The position numbers were made by a program, and so were the translations under genes. A DNA stretch of 64,000 nt from assembly GCF_027570195.1 (NCBI RefSeq), contig NZ_JAKMUZ010000009.1, forward strand, positions 38,355 through 102,354. Reading direction: 5' to 3'. The number at the start of each line of letters is the position of its first letter. Position 1 is the stretch's first letter. Positions 18,697-28,924 of the stretch are shown here, piece by piece. Source of the stretch: Corynebacterium yonathiae (lineage in GTDB: Bacteria; Actinomycetota; Actinomycetes; Mycobacteriales; Mycobacteriaceae). A model generated the notes under the pieces. That model saw only the letters and a program-made list of their open reading frames with translations, ran no database searches and was not told the origin of the DNA.

Positions 18697-20093
18697 TATG
18701 CGTCCTCCTTTTTATCCGCGTCATCATCGGAGCGGTCGGAATAATCCTCCACCAGCTCGATGGCAAGGACGGACGGCACGTGGCGGTCCACCTCTTGCAC
18801 CCGCAGGCGGATGGAGCGAACGGGCGCCTCATCGTGGTCCACCCAGTCATCGGGCTCAGCCTCGAGCTGGATGGTGTGTTCCTCGCCTACCTCAGGCAGC
18901 GAACCAGAGTGGGCAATGACCAGGCCGGCGGCGGTCTCGAAGTCGCCCTCGGGCAGGTCGTGGCCGATGGCGCGCTCGATCTCATCAATCGGCGTATCGC
19001 CGTCGACCAACCAGTGGGAGTCATCCTGCTCGGTGATTTCCTCGGTTTCTTCGATATCGTGCTCATCGGTGACATCGCCCAAGATTTCCTCGGCCAAGTC
19101 CTCCATGGTCACGATGCCTACGAAGCCACCGTATTCATCGATAACACAGGCCATCTTTTGCTCGCTATCGCGCAGCTCCACCACCACATCTGGAAGCGGC
19201 ATCAGTTCAGGGACCACCACGGGTTCCTGCATGATGCTGGTGGCCTTGGTGGCGGCGGGAAGGTCGCTTCCCAGGACGTCGATAAGATGCACCACGCCCA
19301 CCGGGTTATGTTCGTCATCGATGACGGGGTAGCGGGTGTGGTCGGAAGACATCATCTCGCGGACCTCGCCGAGGGTGGTGTCTGGGTCAATGACGTCCAC
19401 GCGGGAGCGCGGAATCATGGCATGCTCTACGTCGTGCTCAGGGAAGTCCAGCAGGCGGTCGAGCACCATATAAGTATTCTCATCCAAATCGCCGGCCTCA
19501 TGGGAGGAATCCACGATGGACTCCAAGTCATCGGCGGTGGCGGAGGAGTCCACGTCTTCTACCGGTTCAATGCCAAAGACCTTGAGGATGGCATTGGAAG
19601 AATACTCAAAAAAGTGGATGAGCCAGCCGAAAAGGCGTAGGTAAATTTGCGTGGAAGCGGCCAGCCAGCGCGCCGTCTTCATGGGGGCAGCGATGGTGTA
19701 GTTCTTGGGGAAGAGCTCCGCGAAGAGCATCGTTGCAATCGTGGAGATGAACAGTGCCGCGATGGTGCCCACGGTGACAGATACCGCGGAGGGAACACCG
19801 ACGCCGCCGAGCAGGGTACCTAGTCCCTGGCCTACGAGGGGTTCTGCTACATAGCCGATGAGCAGGCCGGTAATCGTAATACCAAGCTGTGCGCCGGAGA
19901 GCATGAACGAGGTCTGCTGGGTAATGGCCAACGCGCGTTGGGCTGTTTTATCCCCCTCAGCAGCCTGAGTCCGTAGCTGCGTGCGGTCCACGGACATAAA
20001 GGAAAATTCTTGGGCCACGAAGTATGCGTTCGCGACGATGATGAGGCCAATGACTACGAATCCGGCCAGTATCATCAAAATAGCCGATAACAT
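18696..20093 (-). CDS. CNNM/DUF21, CBS and CorC_HlyC-domain membrane protein (hemolysin C family)
   Basis: 465 residues: DUF21 membrane domain (about 1-200), a CBS pair (about 215-340, with IDEYGGFVGIVTMEDLAEEI at its end) and the FAD-binding-like CorC_HlyC domain (about 350-440). Family members are proposed transporters or regulators of Mg2+ or Co2+ efflux. It is the first gene of a two-gene operon with its shorter paralogue. The SD GGGGAG lies in the 3' arm of a hairpin just before the start codon (see separate entry), which could control translation. Confidence 0.9.
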   Translation of the reverse strand: MLSAILMILAGFVVIGLIIVANAYFVAQEFSFMSVDRTQLRTQAAEGDKTAQRALAITQQTSFMLSGAQLGITITGLLIGYVAEPLVGQGLGTLLGGVGVPSAVSVTVGTIAALFISTIATMLFAELFPKNYTIAAPMKTARWLAASTQIYLRLFGWLIHFFEYSSNAILKVFGIEPVEDVDSSATADDLESIVDSSHEAGDLDENTYMVLDRLLDFPEHDVEHAMIPRSRVDVIDPDTTLGEVREMMSSDHTRYPVIDDEHNPVGVVHLIDVLGSDLPAATKATSIMQEPVVVPELMPLPDVVVELRDSEQKMACVIDEYGGFVGIVTMEDLAEEILGDVTDEHDIEETEEITEQDDSHWLVDGDTPIDEIERAIGHDLPEGDFETAAGLVIAHSGSLPEVGEEHTIQLEAEPDDWVDHDEAPVRSIRLRVQEVDRHVPSVLAIELVEDYSDRSDDDADKKEDA

Positions 20094-20099
20094 GATTTA

Positions 20100-20127
20100 C
20101 TCCCCACCGCCTAGAAGGTGGTAGGGA
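20100..20127 (-). promoter_or_regulatory. Leader hairpin overlapping the SD of the CNNM operon
   Basis: On the minus strand the leader reads TCCC-TAC-CACC-(8-base loop)-GGTG-GGGA immediately before the start codon. The 3' arm contains the GGGGAG ribosome-binding site. TCCC pairs with GGGA and CACC with GGTG, leaving a 3-base bulge. Sequestering of the SD is an inference. Confidence 0.4.
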
Positions 20128-20240
20128 CATCGACTCGGAGGTTCCACTGAGGATGCCTTTCTACTTGGGAAGATGCAAATATACTACATGCTTAACCCCG
20201 CTTTCGGCCATTTTGTTCCCGTCCTATTAGGGTTTTATCC

Positions 20241-21380
20241 ATGACTGAACCCTTCGGGCTGTATATTCACGTTCCCTTCTGTGCCACTCGCTGTGGCTAT
20301 TGCGATTTCAATACCTATACTCCAGGCGAGTTAGGCAGCCCGCGCGATCTCACCGGGCCCTATCTGGATGCTTTGGACCGCGAGTTGGAGTTGGCGGCCG
20401 CGCGGGTGGGGCGGCCGGCCGAGACTGTCTTTATCGGCGGCGGCACGCCTTCCTTGCTGGGAGGGCGGGGCCTTGCCCGCATCCTTAATACCGTCCGTTC
20501 CACCTTCGGCTTGGCGCCCGGGGCGGAGGTCACCACCGAATCCAACCCGGAGTCCACCTCACCGGAGTATTTTGCCCAGCTTGCCGACGCCGGCTACACC
20601 CGCATCAGCCTCGGCATGCAGTCCGCATCTCCCGGCGTCCTTCAGGTTCTAGAGCGTGCCCACACCCCCGGCCGCGCCTTCGATGCCGCTCGCGAGGCCC
20701 GGGCCGCTGACTTCGAGCACGTCAACCTAGACATGATTTATGGCACGCCCACCGAAACGGATGACAATGTGCGCGAAACGCTAGACCGCGTATTGGAGAC
20801 CGGTGTGGACCACGTCAGCGCTTACTCGCTCATCGTGGAAGATGGCACCCGCATGGCCCGCAAAGTCAACAAAGGCATCTTGCCCGCGCCTGATGAGGAC
20901 GTGCTGGCTCGGCGCTACGAGATGATTTCAACCACCCTCGAAGCGGAAGGTTTTGAGTGGTACGAGGTCTCCAATTGGTCTAAGCCCGGCGGCGAGTGCG
21001 AGCATAACCGCATCTACTGGGTAGACGGCAATTGGTGGGGCGCAGGCCCCGGCGCCCACTCGCACTTAGGCAACGAGCGTTTCTTTAACGTCAAGCACCC
21101 CTCGCGCTATATCGACGCCCTTGGCCGCGGCGAGCTGCCCATTAAGGAAACCGAAACCCTCACTGAGGCCGACCGCCACATGGAAAAGATCATGCTTGGC
21201 CTGCGCCTACGCGAAGGCATCCCGGAGACCTGGCTCGATGCCCACGCCGCTCCCGCCCTCGAGCGTTTCATCGGCCGCGGCCTGCTCGAGCGCGCCGGCG
21301 AACGCATACGTATAACCAAGCCCGGCCGCTTGCTGGCCGATGGCATCATCACCGATCTCCTCGTCGCGGAAGAAACCTAA
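20241..21380 (+). CDS. hemW: Radical SAM heme chaperone HemW
   Basis: 379 residues. The radical SAM cluster motif is C14-x3-C18-x2-C21 in PFCATRCGYCDF, followed by FIGGGTPSLL and the HemN-like C-terminal domain. The HVPFC start and length fit HemW, which inserts heme into target proteins, rather than true HemN, which is longer. It precedes hrcA as in other corynebacteria, with 59 bases between them. It was long annotated as coproporphyrinogen III oxidase; that activity should not be assumed. Confidence 0.92.
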   Translation: MTEPFGLYIHVPFCATRCGYCDFNTYTPGELGSPRDLTGPYLDALDRELELAAARVGRPAETVFIGGGTPSLLGGRGLARILNTVRSTFGLAPGAEVTTESNPESTSPEYFAQLADAGYTRISLGMQSASPGVLQVLERAHTPGRAFDAAREARAADFEHVNLDMIYGTPTETDDNVRETLDRVLETGVDHVSAYSLIVEDGTRMARKVNKGILPAPDEDVLARRYEMISTTLEAEGFEWYEVSNWSKPGGECEHNRIYWVDGNWWGAGPGAHSHLGNERFFNVKHPSRYIDALGRGELPIKETETLTEADRHMEKIMLGLRLREGIPETWLDAHAAPALERFIGRGLLERAGERIRITKPGRLLADGIITDLLVAEET

Positions 21381-21439
21381 TCTTCGTCCCGTCTACACTC
21401 GAAAGCACGTGAAAGAGCCAAGCGAATAGGAGTGACAAA

Positions 21440-22489
21440 GTGTCTACCTCAACCGATGCTCGTCGCAAGGAAGTCCTGCGCGCCATCGTGGCGGACTATA
21501 TTGCCTCCCAAGAACCGGTCGGTTCCAAAACGCTGCTGGAGCGCTACCAGTTGGGCGTATCCTCGGCCACTATCCGCAACGACATGGCAGTGCTGGAATC
21601 GCAGGGGCTAATCTCCCAGCAGCACGCCAGCTCCGGCCGCGTGCCCACCCAGCAGGGCTACCGCCACTTTGTTGACTCCCTCCATGAGGTCAAGCCGCTT
21701 TCAGCCCCGGAGCGCCGCGCGATGCTCAGTTTTTTGGAAGGCGGCGTGGACTTGGAGGACGTACTGCGTCGCTCGGTGCAGCTATTGGCGCAGGTGACAA
21801 AGCAGGCGGCCGTCGTCCAGCTGCCCAACCTCAAGGTCTCGCGTGTTAAGCACTGCGAGGTTGTGGCGCTGTCCTCGGTGCGCCTGCTGCTGGTGCTTAT
21901 TACCGATAACGGCCGCGTGGACCAGCGCAACGTGGAGCTCGATGAAATTATTGACCAGGATCAGACCTTTCGCCTGCGCGACATCGTCAATAGTGCGCTA
22001 GTGGGCAAGACGCTTAGCGACGCCTCCGTGGAACTTGCCCACCTCGTCGATGACGCTCCCTTGGATATCCGCCACCATGTGCTCAAGGTGGCCACCACGC
22101 TCATCGAGACCCTAGTGGAGCAGCCTTCCGACCGGCTTATTATGGCCGGTGCTTCCAACCTGACACGCGTGGCCCGCGAGTTCCCGGAAGGTTTGCCCAA
22201 GATTATTGAGGCGTTGGAAGAACAAGTCGTCGTCCTCAAGCTGCTTGCCCGCGTGCCGGATCTAGGCAACGTCTCCGTTGTCATCGGCGAGGAAAACGAA
22301 GAAGACCAGTTGCGCCAAGCCTCCGTTGTGGCCACGGGCTATGGCCTCGGCACCGGCGATGAGGTGGCCACGCTCGGCGGCCTTGGCGTGGTGGGGCCTA
22401 CCTTTATGGATTACTCGGGAACAATCTCTAAGGTCTCTGCTGTTGCACGGTATGTGAGCGAAATTTTGGCCGGCGAGCAGTGCGAGTAA
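21440..22489 (+). CDS. hrcA: Heat-inducible transcription repressor HrcA
   Basis: 349 residues from a GTG preceded by AGGAGTGACAAA. The N-terminal winged helix ([21 protein letters not shown], then [17 protein letters not shown]) binds CIRCE operators of chaperone genes; the rest is the GAF-like dimerisation domain. I saw no CIRCE palindrome in front of hrcA or dnaJ2, so its targets (groES/groEL) are presumably elsewhere. It sits upstream of dnaJ2 with 69 bases between. Confidence 0.95.
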   Translation: MSTSTDARRKEVLRAIVADYIASQEPVGSKTLLERYQLGVSSATIRNDMAVLESQGLISQQHASSGRVPTQQGYRHFVDSLHEVKPLSAPERRAMLSFLEGGVDLEDVLRRSVQLLAQVTKQAAVVQLPNLKVSRVKHCEVVALSSVRLLLVLITDNGRVDQRNVELDEIIDQDQTFRLRDIVNSALVGKTLSDASVELAHLVDDAPLDIRHHVLKVATTLIETLVEQPSDRLIMAGASNLTRVAREFPEGLPKIIEALEEQVVVLKLLARVPDLGNVSVVIGEENEEDQLRQASVVATGYGLGTGDEVATLGGLGVVGPTFMDYSGTISKVSAVARYVSEILAGEQCE

Positions 22490-22558
22490 ACTAGCTGGCC
22501 GCGCATTATTTTTTCAAGTTAACCCCAACAAGACGATTTAGAAGGAATATCTCTTACA

Positions 22559-23716
22559 GTGGCTCGTGACTATTACGGCATCCTCGGTGTTGATAAAAAC
22601 GCAACTGACCAGGAGATTAAGAAGGCCTACCGCAAAATGGCCCGCAAGTATCACCCGGATCTAAACCCGGATGATGAAACCGCGGCTGAAAAGTTCCGCG
22701 ATGCCGCGCTGGCCCAGGAGGTCCTGCTGGATCCGCAAAAACGCCAGATTGTGGACATGGGCGGCGACCCCATGGAACAGGGCGGCGGTGGCGCCGGTGC
22801 CGGCGCGGGTGGTTTTGGCGGCTTCGGTGGCGGCGGCCTCGGCGATATCTTCGCCGAGTTCTTCGGCGGCGGTGCTGGTGGCTCCCGCGGCCCGAAGTCC
22901 CGCGTCCAGCCGGGCAATGATGCCCTGCTGCGCACCCGCATCACCTTGGAAGAGGCCTATACCGGCCTGAAGAAGAAGGTCACCGTGGATACCGCCGTGC
23001 TGTGTGATAGCTGCGGCGGCACCGGCTCTGAGTCCAAGTCCAAGCCGGTTACCTGCGATAATTGCAATGGCATGGGCGAAATCCAGGAGATGCAGCGCAG
23101 CTTCTTGGGCAACGTGATGACCACCCGCCCGTGCCCGAAGTGCCAGGGCTTTGGCGAGGTCATTACCGATCCATGCAATCACTGCGCTGGCGATGGCCGC
23201 GTGAAGAAGCGCCGCGATATTACCGTTAATATCCCGGCCGGCATCAATGACGGCATGCGCATCCGCATGGCGTCCCAGGGTGAGGTCGGCCACGGCGGCG
23301 GTCCGGCCGGTGACCTCTATGTTGAGGTCCATACGGAGGAACATCCCGTCTTCCAGCGCAATGCCGATGACTTGAACCTCACCGTCCGCGTGCCGATGAT
23401 CGATGCCGCACTGGGCACCAACTTCACCATCGACCAGCTCAATGGCGAAGAGCTCACCATCGATATTGAGCCGGGCACCCAGCCGGGCGAATCCATCAAG
23501 GTGGACGGTGCCGGCATGCCGCGCTTGCGCACCGATGGCTATGGCAACCTCTTTGCCCACGTGGACGTCGTTGTGCCCAAGGACCTGGACCGCAAGACCC
23601 GCGAGTCCCTGGAGAAGATCCGCAACTCCCGCGACGAGGGCGCGCGCGTGCGCACCACCGGCGATGGACAGGAGGAATCCTTCTTCAGCCGCATCCGCGA
23701 TAAGTTCCGCCGCTAA
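22559..23716 (+). CDS. dnaJ2: Chaperone protein DnaJ2
   Basis: 385 residues. J domain with the HPD motif at 32-34, a Gly/Phe-rich linker (about 75-125), four CxxCxGxG zinc repeats ([32 protein letters not shown]) and the C-terminal substrate domain. It is the DnaK co-chaperone encoded beside hrcA in actinobacteria, distinct from DnaJ1 of the dnaK operon. GTG start with GAAGGAAT upstream. The stop overlaps the start of rsmE by one base (TAATG). Confidence 0.95.
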   Translation: MARDYYGILGVDKNATDQEIKKAYRKMARKYHPDLNPDDETAAEKFRDAALAQEVLLDPQKRQIVDMGGDPMEQGGGGAGAGAGGFGGFGGGGLGDIFAEFFGGGAGGSRGPKSRVQPGNDALLRTRITLEEAYTGLKKKVTVDTAVLCDSCGGTGSESKSKPVTCDNCNGMGEIQEMQRSFLGNVMTTRPCPKCQGFGEVITDPCNHCAGDGRVKKRRDITVNIPAGINDGMRIRMASQGEVGHGGGPAGDLYVEVHTEEHPVFQRNADDLNLTVRVPMIDAALGTNFTIDQLNGEELTIDIEPGTQPGESIKVDGAGMPRLRTDGYGNLFAHVDVVVPKDLDRKTRESLEKIRNSRDEGARVRTTGDGQEESFFSRIRDKFRR

Positions 23717-24477
23717 TGTCGCTGCCCGTCTTCATCCACCCGGACCTTTCCACCGCGCGCACCGGCGAGGCCTTCAGCTTTTCCGGACCGGAGGCCCGCC
23801 ACGCCGTGACGGTCAAGCGTATGGGGGAGGGCGAGCGCCTCGAGCTTATCGACGGCACCGGTATCCGCCTCACCCTCACCATCACCGCCGCCACGGGCAA
23901 GGACTCCCTGGAGGGAATGGTCGAGTCCATCGCCACCACGCCTGAGCCCATCCCGCGGGTGACCGTGGTACAGGCCATCCCGAAATCCGAGCGAGCCGAG
24001 CTCGCCGTGGATCTGGCCACCCAAGCCGGCGCCGATGAGATTATCGCCTGGCAGGCAGACCGCTGCGTGGCTAAATGGGACGGCAAGAAGGCACCCAAAG
24101 CGGTGGCCAAGTGGCAGGCGGCCGCAGATTCTGCGGCCAAGCAATCCCGCCGCGCCCGCATCCCGCAGGTGCGCGGCCCGCTGACCACCCCGCAGCTCGT
24201 CCAAGAACTCAGGCGCGACCGTGCCGCCGGTGATGCGGCGGCTGCACCCACCGTGCTCGTCCTGCATGAGGAAGCTACTGCTTCTATCAAAGACGTGCCG
24301 CTAGCAGATGATGTCGTGGTGTTTGTAGGCCCCGAAGGCGGCATCGGCGACGCTGAGCTCGATCGCCTCAAGGAGGCCGGCGCAACGCCTATCAAGCTCG
24401 GCCCGGAAGTGCTGCGCACAGCCAGCGCGGCAATGGTGGCGCTAGCGGCTATCGGCATGCGCACCCAGCGGTGGTAG
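23716..24477 (+). CDS. rsmE: 16S rRNA (uracil1498-N3)-methyltransferase RsmE
   Basis: 253 residues with an N-terminal PUA-like domain (FSGPEARHAVTVKRMGEGE) and a C-terminal SPOUT fold ending in the SAM-binding knot VFVGPEGGIGDAEL and LGPEVLRTASAAM. It methylates U1498 of 16S rRNA in the 30S subunit. It overlaps dnaJ2 by one base and belongs to the hrcA-dnaJ2-rsmE-phoH-ybeY cluster. The stop codon lies in a 13-base tandem duplication (see repeat). Confidence 0.93.
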   Translation: MSLPVFIHPDLSTARTGEAFSFSGPEARHAVTVKRMGEGERLELIDGTGIRLTLTITAATGKDSLEGMVESIATTPEPIPRVTVVQAIPKSERAELAVDLATQAGADEIIAWQADRCVAKWDGKKAPKAVAKWQAAADSAAKQSRRARIPQVRGPLTTPQLVQELRRDRAAGDAAAAPTVLVLHEEATASIKDVPLADDVVVFVGPEGGIGDAELDRLKEAGATPIKLGPEVLRTASAAMVALAAIGMRTQRW

Positions 24478-24500
24478 CAGGCGCTGATAGCAGGCGCTGG
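24475..24500. repeat. Tandem 13-bp duplication at the rsmE stop
   Basis: TAGCAGGCGCTGA (24475-24487) is followed directly by TAGCAGGCGCTGG (24488-24500). The first TAG is the rsmE stop. Probably a simple replication-slippage duplication. Confidence 0.7.
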
Positions 24501-24513
24501 TAGCCTAAAGCAC

Positions 24514-25494
24514 GTGCCTATCATCACGAAGAAATGTGAGCTAGATTCCGCCTACGTTAGCAGCGTGCTGGGTAGCGCGGACGATAACTTGCGCGTGCTC
24601 AATAACCGCCTGGATGCGGACCTTTTTGCCCGCGGCAATGTCGTTACTATCACCGGTCCCGATTATGAGGTAGCCCGCGCCGTCAAGATCCTCGACGAGC
24701 TCGAAGCCATCGCTCGCCGCGGCCACGCCGTATCCACCGATACGGTCAAGCACACCATGGACATGGTGGCGGTAGAGGCGCCGCAGTCGGTTTCGGCGGC
24801 GCTGGCGGCGGACATCGTCAAGCGCCGCGGCAAGGCTATTCGCCCGAAGACGGTGGGCCAGTCTGAATACGTGCAGGCCATCGACGATAATACAGTGGTC
24901 TTTGGTATCGGACCAGCCGGCTCCGGTAAGACCTACCTCGCGGTAGCCAAGGCGGTGCAGGCGCTGCAGACCAAGCAAGTCTCGCGCATCATCCTTACCC
25001 GCCCAGCCGTGGAGGCAGGGGAGAAGCTGGGCTTTTTGCCGGGCACGCTCAATGACAAGATTGACCCGTATCTGCGCCCGCTTTACGACGCCCTGCGGGA
25101 CATGCTCGACCCAGAGATGATCCCAAAGCTCATGGAAGCTGGCATCATTGAGGTTGCCCCGCTGGCTTATATGCGCGGCCGCACGTTGAACGATGCCTTT
25201 GTCATACTTGACGAGGCCCAAAACACCACGCCCGCGCAGATGAAAATGTTCCTTACCCGTCTAGGTTTTGGCTCCAAGATCGTGGTCACCGGCGATGTCT
25301 CCCAGGTGGATCTCCCACATGGCCAGGTCTCCGGCCTGCGCATCGTCCGCCGCATCCTGCGCAACGTGGATGATATTCACTTCGCGGACTTGGGTTCCAA
25401 AGACGTGGTTCGCCACCAACTGGTGGGGCGCATTGTCAATGCGTATGAGACCTTTGATAATAAGAAAGCCGCAGAATACGAGGGAATGGAATGA
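24514..25494 (+). CDS. phoH: PhoH-family ATPase
   Basis: 326 residues. Walker A is [11 protein letters not shown], Walker B is [11 protein letters not shown], and ITRPAV-like [18 protein letters not shown] is the typical PhoH block. The N-terminal part resembles the PhoH-specific KH-like extension. Together with YbeY it forms a conserved pair linked to RNA metabolism and ribosome quality control; the molecular substrate is not settled. GTG start at 24514; the ybeY start overlaps the end by four bases. Confidence 0.93.
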   Translation: MPIITKKCELDSAYVSSVLGSADDNLRVLNNRLDADLFARGNVVTITGPDYEVARAVKILDELEAIARRGHAVSTDTVKHTMDMVAVEAPQSVSAALAADIVKRRGKAIRPKTVGQSEYVQAIDDNTVVFGIGPAGSGKTYLAVAKAVQALQTKQVSRIILTRPAVEAGEKLGFLPGTLNDKIDPYLRPLYDALRDMLDPEMIPKLMEAGIIEVAPLAYMRGRTLNDAFVILDEAQNTTPAQMKMFLTRLGFGSKIVVTGDVSQVDLPHGQVSGLRIVRRILRNVDDIHFADLGSKDVVRHQLVGRIVNAYETFDNKKAAEYEGME

Positions 25495-26108
25495 GTATCG
25501 AGTTTCTCAATGAATCCGGCTTCGAAGGCGTCAATGAGGAGATGCTGATTGACGTCGCCTCTTTTGCTTTCGGCGCCATGGACATCAACCCCGATGCCGA
25601 GTGCACGATTACCTGTGTGGATTTGAAGACCATTGAGGATCTCCACGTGCGCTGGATGGATCTGGAGGGCCCCACCGATGTCATGAGCTTCCCCATGGAT
25701 GAGCTCACCCCCGGTGCCATTGCTGGTGGCGGCCGTCCCGATGCCGCCGATCCAGGCCCAGCCATGTTGGGCGATATTGTGCTGTGCCCCGAATTTGCTT
25801 TGCGCCAAGCAGAAGCCGCCGGACACTCCCTGGGCCACGAGCTCGCCCTGCTCACCGTGCACGGCTGCCTGCACCTATTGGGCTATGACCACTCCACTCC
25901 GGCCGAGGAAAAGGAAATGTTCGGCCGCCAAAACGAGCTGCTCGCGGATTGGTATGACGATGTGGCCGAGCGCGGCGTTTCTTATCAGCCCAAGCCTTCT
26001 GGTCCGAAGGCTTTTCCCGACGCCGCTGAGCGCGCCAACCTGGACAAGCAGGTTCCTGGTGGGGGCATACCTGCGGTGGGGGAACCACAAGATCGCCCGG
26101 AAGAATAA
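25491..26108 (+). CDS. ybeY: Endoribonuclease YbeY
   Basis: 205 residues. The zinc motif [11 protein letters not shown] (H-x3-H-x5-H) is intact, and [21 protein letters not shown] is the conserved substrate-side block. YbeY is a metal-dependent RNase for 16S rRNA 3' maturation and ribosome quality control. The last 40 or so residues (after [17 protein letters not shown]) are a Pro/Gly-rich extension not found in short YbeY proteins. It overlaps phoH by four bases. Confidence 0.94.
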   Translation: MSIEFLNESGFEGVNEEMLIDVASFAFGAMDINPDAECTITCVDLKTIEDLHVRWMDLEGPTDVMSFPMDELTPGAIAGGGRPDAADPGPAMLGDIVLCPEFALRQAEAAGHSLGHELALLTVHGCLHLLGYDHSTPAEEKEMFGRQNELLADWYDDVAERGVSYQPKPSGPKAFPDAAERANLDKQVPGGGIPAVGEPQDRPEE

Positions 26109-26159
26109 TTTTTCGGTTTCTTTTGTGGGCGCGTGCGCCGCGTAGCACAATGGACACTT

Positions 26160-27008
26160 ATGACTATCCTTTCCATCCAGTCCCACGTCACCTACGGCCA
26201 CGTTGGCAACTCCGCGGCCGTCTTCCCTCTGCAGCGCGCTGGCCACGAGGTTTGGCCGGTTCACACGGTGAATTTCTCCAACCACACTGGCTACGGTGAC
26301 TGGGGCGGGCCGATGATTCCGGCCAGCGATGTCACCTCCATTATTGATGGCATTGAAAAGCGCGGTGCCTTCCCGCAGATCGACGCCATTCTTTCTGGCT
26401 ACCAGGGCGGCGCCGACATTGCCGACGCCATCGTGGAAACCGTCCGCCGCATCAAGGCAGCTAACCCAAAGGCCCTCTACGCCTGTGATCCGGTGATGGG
26501 CAACGCTAAGTCTGGCTGCTTCGTTTCCGATGAGATCCCGCCACTGCTGCGCGATCGCGTCGTACCCGTTGCCGATATCATCACCCCCAATCAATTTGAG
26601 CTGGGCTACCTCACCGATTCCGAGGTCGGCACCCTTGATCAAACCCTCGCCGCGGTGAAGAAGGCTCAGGAAATCGGCCCAAAGACCGTTCTGGTTACTT
26701 CCGTTAAGCGTCCCGAAACCCCAGAGGACCAGATCGAGATGCTCGCCGTCGACGGCGAGCGCGCCTTCCTGGTATCCACGCCACTATTGCCGTTTAAGCG
26801 CAACGGCTCCGGCGACGTTACCGCCGCTTTGTTTACCGGCCACTACACCGAGACCAGCGACGTCAATGAGTCTCTGCGCCGCACTGCCTCTTCCGTCTAC
26901 GACCTGCTAGAAAACACCTATGAGGCCGAGACTGCCGAGCTTCAGCTCATCCAGTCCCAGGATGTATTCGCACATCCGCGTATGCAGTTCCACGCGGAGG
27001 AGCTCTAA
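26160..27008 (+). CDS. pdxY: Pyridoxal kinase (PdxY/PdxK-like)
   Basis: About 282 residues of the ribokinase-like superfamily. SIQSHVTYGHVGNSAAVFPLQ is the pyridoxal-kinase N-terminus, DPVMGNA and ITPNQFE are conserved, and KRNGSGDVTAALF carries the anion-hole and catalytic Asp motif. It phosphorylates pyridoxal to PLP in salvage. I place the start at the ATG at 26160 since the family begins at ILSIQSHV. The usual gene between ybeY and era in relatives is a CBS protein; here this kinase, an amidase and a lipoprotein are found instead. Confidence 0.9.
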   Translation: MTILSIQSHVTYGHVGNSAAVFPLQRAGHEVWPVHTVNFSNHTGYGDWGGPMIPASDVTSIIDGIEKRGAFPQIDAILSGYQGGADIADAIVETVRRIKAANPKALYACDPVMGNAKSGCFVSDEIPPLLRDRVVPVADIITPNQFELGYLTDSEVGTLDQTLAAVKKAQEIGPKTVLVTSVKRPETPEDQIEMLAVDGERAFLVSTPLLPFKRNGSGDVTAALFTGHYTETSDVNESLRRTASSVYDLLENTYEAETAELQLIQSQDVFAHPRMQFHAEEL

Positions 27009-27047
27009 GTTCTAACGGTACCGCTTGTACTAGGCCAGTAGAACTCC

Positions 27048-27088
27048 AACCGAGCCGGGGAAGCTTTCCTCGCTCGGTTCTTTTGTTT
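27048..27088 (+). terminator. Rho-independent terminator after the pyridoxal kinase
   Basis: AACCGAGC (27048-27055) pairs with GCTCGGTT (27072-27079), followed by CTTTTGTTTTG. Confidence 0.8.
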
Positions 27089-27247
27089 TGCTCCGTTCAT
27101 TTTCGAGGACTGCTCTTTGCGGTTTCCCGTTGACTTCAAGCCGGTCTCAAATACGAGACCATTCCTCCAGATTAGAGTTGTGATGTAATCCTAAATTTTC
27201 AGTAATATGGTCGTCGTCACATACTTCGGTTTGCGATAGGAGCTCCA

Positions 27248-28264
27248 ATGTCTAGTACTGGTAGCATCAGTGCATCCCCCGACGGCCTTTTGATGGCCCT
27301 CATTCAGTACCCCGTCCCCGTGGTTAACACCCCAGAGGACGTCCAAGCCAGCGTGGATGAAATCTGCCGCATGGTTGCCTCCACCAAGGCGGGTTATCCA
27401 GATCTTGACCTCATTGTCTTCCCGGAATATTCTTCCTCCGGTCTCAATACCAAGATTTGGTCTTATGATGAATTCCTCATTGGTCTCGATGATCCCAAGG
27501 TAGATCAGTTCAAGCAGGCTTGTAAGGAAAATAACATTTGGGGCGTCTTCTCCATCATGGAGCCCAACCATGAGGAAGGAAAGCCGCCATTTAATACCGC
27601 GATCATCATCAACTCCGATGGCGAAATTGCGCTGCACTACCGCAAGCTCCAGCCATGGACTCCCATCGAGCCTTGGTATCCGGGCGATTTGGGTATGCCG
27701 GTTTGCGACGGCCCCAAGGGCTCCAAGCTTGCAGTGAATATCTGCCACGACGGTATGTTCCCTGAGCTGGCACGCGAAGCCGCATACAAGGGTGCCAATG
27801 TTTATATCCGAATTTCTGGTTACTCCACGCAGCCCCAGGATCAGTGGATCATGACCAATAAGACCAATGCCTTCCAGAACCTGATGTTTACCGCTTCGGT
27901 GAACCTGGCTGGCTATGACAACACCTTCTACTACTTCGGTGAAGGCAATATCTGCAATTACGATGGCCACATGATTTCTGAGGGGCACCGCAACCCGGGT
28001 GAAATCGTCACCGCCGAAATCTTCCCAGAATTGGCCGACAAGGCGCGCATCAATTGGGGCCTTGAAAACAACATCTTCAACCTGGGCAACCGCGGGTACG
28101 TTGGCTACCCCGGCGGCAAGACCGAAAACTATCTCACCTGGGTCGAGGACCTGGCCAAGGGCGAATACAAGCTCCCTTGGGCTGACGACGTCCGCATCAA
28201 GGACGGCTGGAAGTACTACCCAGACGGCCCGCAGCTTGGCCCGCTGCCGGACGAGTTTAAGTAA
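27248..28264 (+). CDS. amiF: Formamidase / aliphatic amidase (nitrilase superfamily)
   Basis: 338 residues, the length of AmiF (about 334). The nitrilase triad is visible: Glu in [10 protein letters not shown], Lys in LHYRKLQPW and Cys in [10 protein letters not shown]. It hydrolyses formamide or short aliphatic amides to ammonia and the acid in the cytoplasm. AmiE and AmiF differ by few residues; the sequence around [21 protein letters not shown] looks more like AmiF, but substrate choice is an inference. It has its own promoter region and terminator, so it is probably a single-gene unit for nitrogen supply. Confidence 0.88.
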   Translation: MSSTGSISASPDGLLMALIQYPVPVVNTPEDVQASVDEICRMVASTKAGYPDLDLIVFPEYSSSGLNTKIWSYDEFLIGLDDPKVDQFKQACKENNIWGVFSIMEPNHEEGKPPFNTAIIINSDGEIALHYRKLQPWTPIEPWYPGDLGMPVCDGPKGSKLAVNICHDGMFPELAREAAYKGANVYIRISGYSTQPQDQWIMTNKTNAFQNLMFTASVNLAGYDNTFYYFGEGNICNYDGHMISEGHRNPGEIVTAEIFPELADKARINWGLENNIFNLGNRGYVGYPGGKTENYLTWVEDLAKGEYKLPWADDVRIKDGWKYYPDGPQLGPLPDEFK

Positions 28265-28283
28265 GCTTTACTAATCTAGCCGC

Positions 28284-28317
28284 AAGCCCTGCACCCGTTT
28301 CGACGGGCGCGGGGCTT
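28284..28317 (+). terminator. Rho-independent terminator after the amidase
   Basis: AAGCCC (28284-28289) pairs with GGGCTT (28312-28317), with an inner CCCG/CGGG stem. The T-tract is weak. Confidence 0.6.
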
Positions 28318-28357
28318 TGACGTTGTTCAGCGTGCGGTCTTTTACCTGCTAATACTC

Positions 28358-28924
28358 TTAGCCTTCTACGGCACCTGTATCGGCAAAGGCTGGAGTATCT
28401 AACACAGCGTCATACTCTGGTGTGTACCCAGCATCTACGTCGCCATAGTCATTAAACGAATCTGAATCTGACGGTGGAAGGCCTCCATTGCACAGTTCAG
28501 CCCATTCCTCGGGGTACTTATACCGGCCGTCTAGACTGCCGCACACTCCTTCTGCACGTACAGATCGGCGATGAGCGGGGGTGTCGCATAGCTCTGTGGG
28601 CCTTTCCGTGCCGTCAGAAAATGTACCGATGATGGTCAGGTTTCCTGGATCGCAATACAGTAACTCCGGCTCCGCAGCCGCAGCCTCGGCCTGGGTTTCC
28701 GGCTCGGGAGCAACGCTATGTGCAGGTTTTTCAGCCACGCTCTCTTCGCTGCTGCTGGTAGCGGCAGAAGAGGCCGTACTCGAAGAACTGGTGGCGGTCG
28801 AAGAAGAGGTCGTCGAAGAGGTAGCGCTCGTCTCCGGTGATGTTTCAGAATCGGGCGAAGAGCACGCGGAGAGGAAGAGAGTGAGTGCAACGCCCACAAA
28901 TAGGGCAGGGGACTTGCGGGGCAT
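28358..28924 (-). CDS. Ser/Thr-rich lipoprotein
   Basis: 188 residues. The signal peptide ends in a lipobox LSACSS, so lipidation is expected at about Cys21. A low-complexity Ser/Thr linker (about 22-65) leads to a small domain with four Cys (LLYCDPGN, ELCDTP, GVCGSLDG, ELCNGG), which may form two disulfides outside the cell. The C-terminus is acidic. Similar small secreted domains with a YKYPEEWAELC-like segment occur in corynebacteria, but I know of no function. It is convergent with the amidase. Confidence 0.75.
   Translation of the reverse strand: MPRKSPALFVGVALTLFLSACSSPDSETSPETSATSSTTSSSTATSSSSTASSAATSSSEESVAEKPAHSVAPEPETQAEAAAAEPELLYCDPGNLTIIGTFSDGTERPTELCDTPAHRRSVRAEGVCGSLDGRYKYPEEWAELCNGGLPPSDSDSFNDYGDVDAGYTPEYDAVLDTPAFADTGAVEG

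Noticed and set aside
20100..20240. M-box or yybP-ykoY riboswitch before the CNNM operon
   Set aside because: GGGGAGTA is present, but it is simply the SD and start context; the conserved core of either riboswitch is not visible.
21381..22558. CIRCE element controlling hrcA or dnaJ2
   Set aside because: No 9-bp inverted repeat with 9-base spacer of the CIRCE type was found in either upstream region.
22757..22905. Gly-rich repeat in dnaJ2 as a genomic repeat element
   Set aside because: It is the normal G/F linker of DnaJ.
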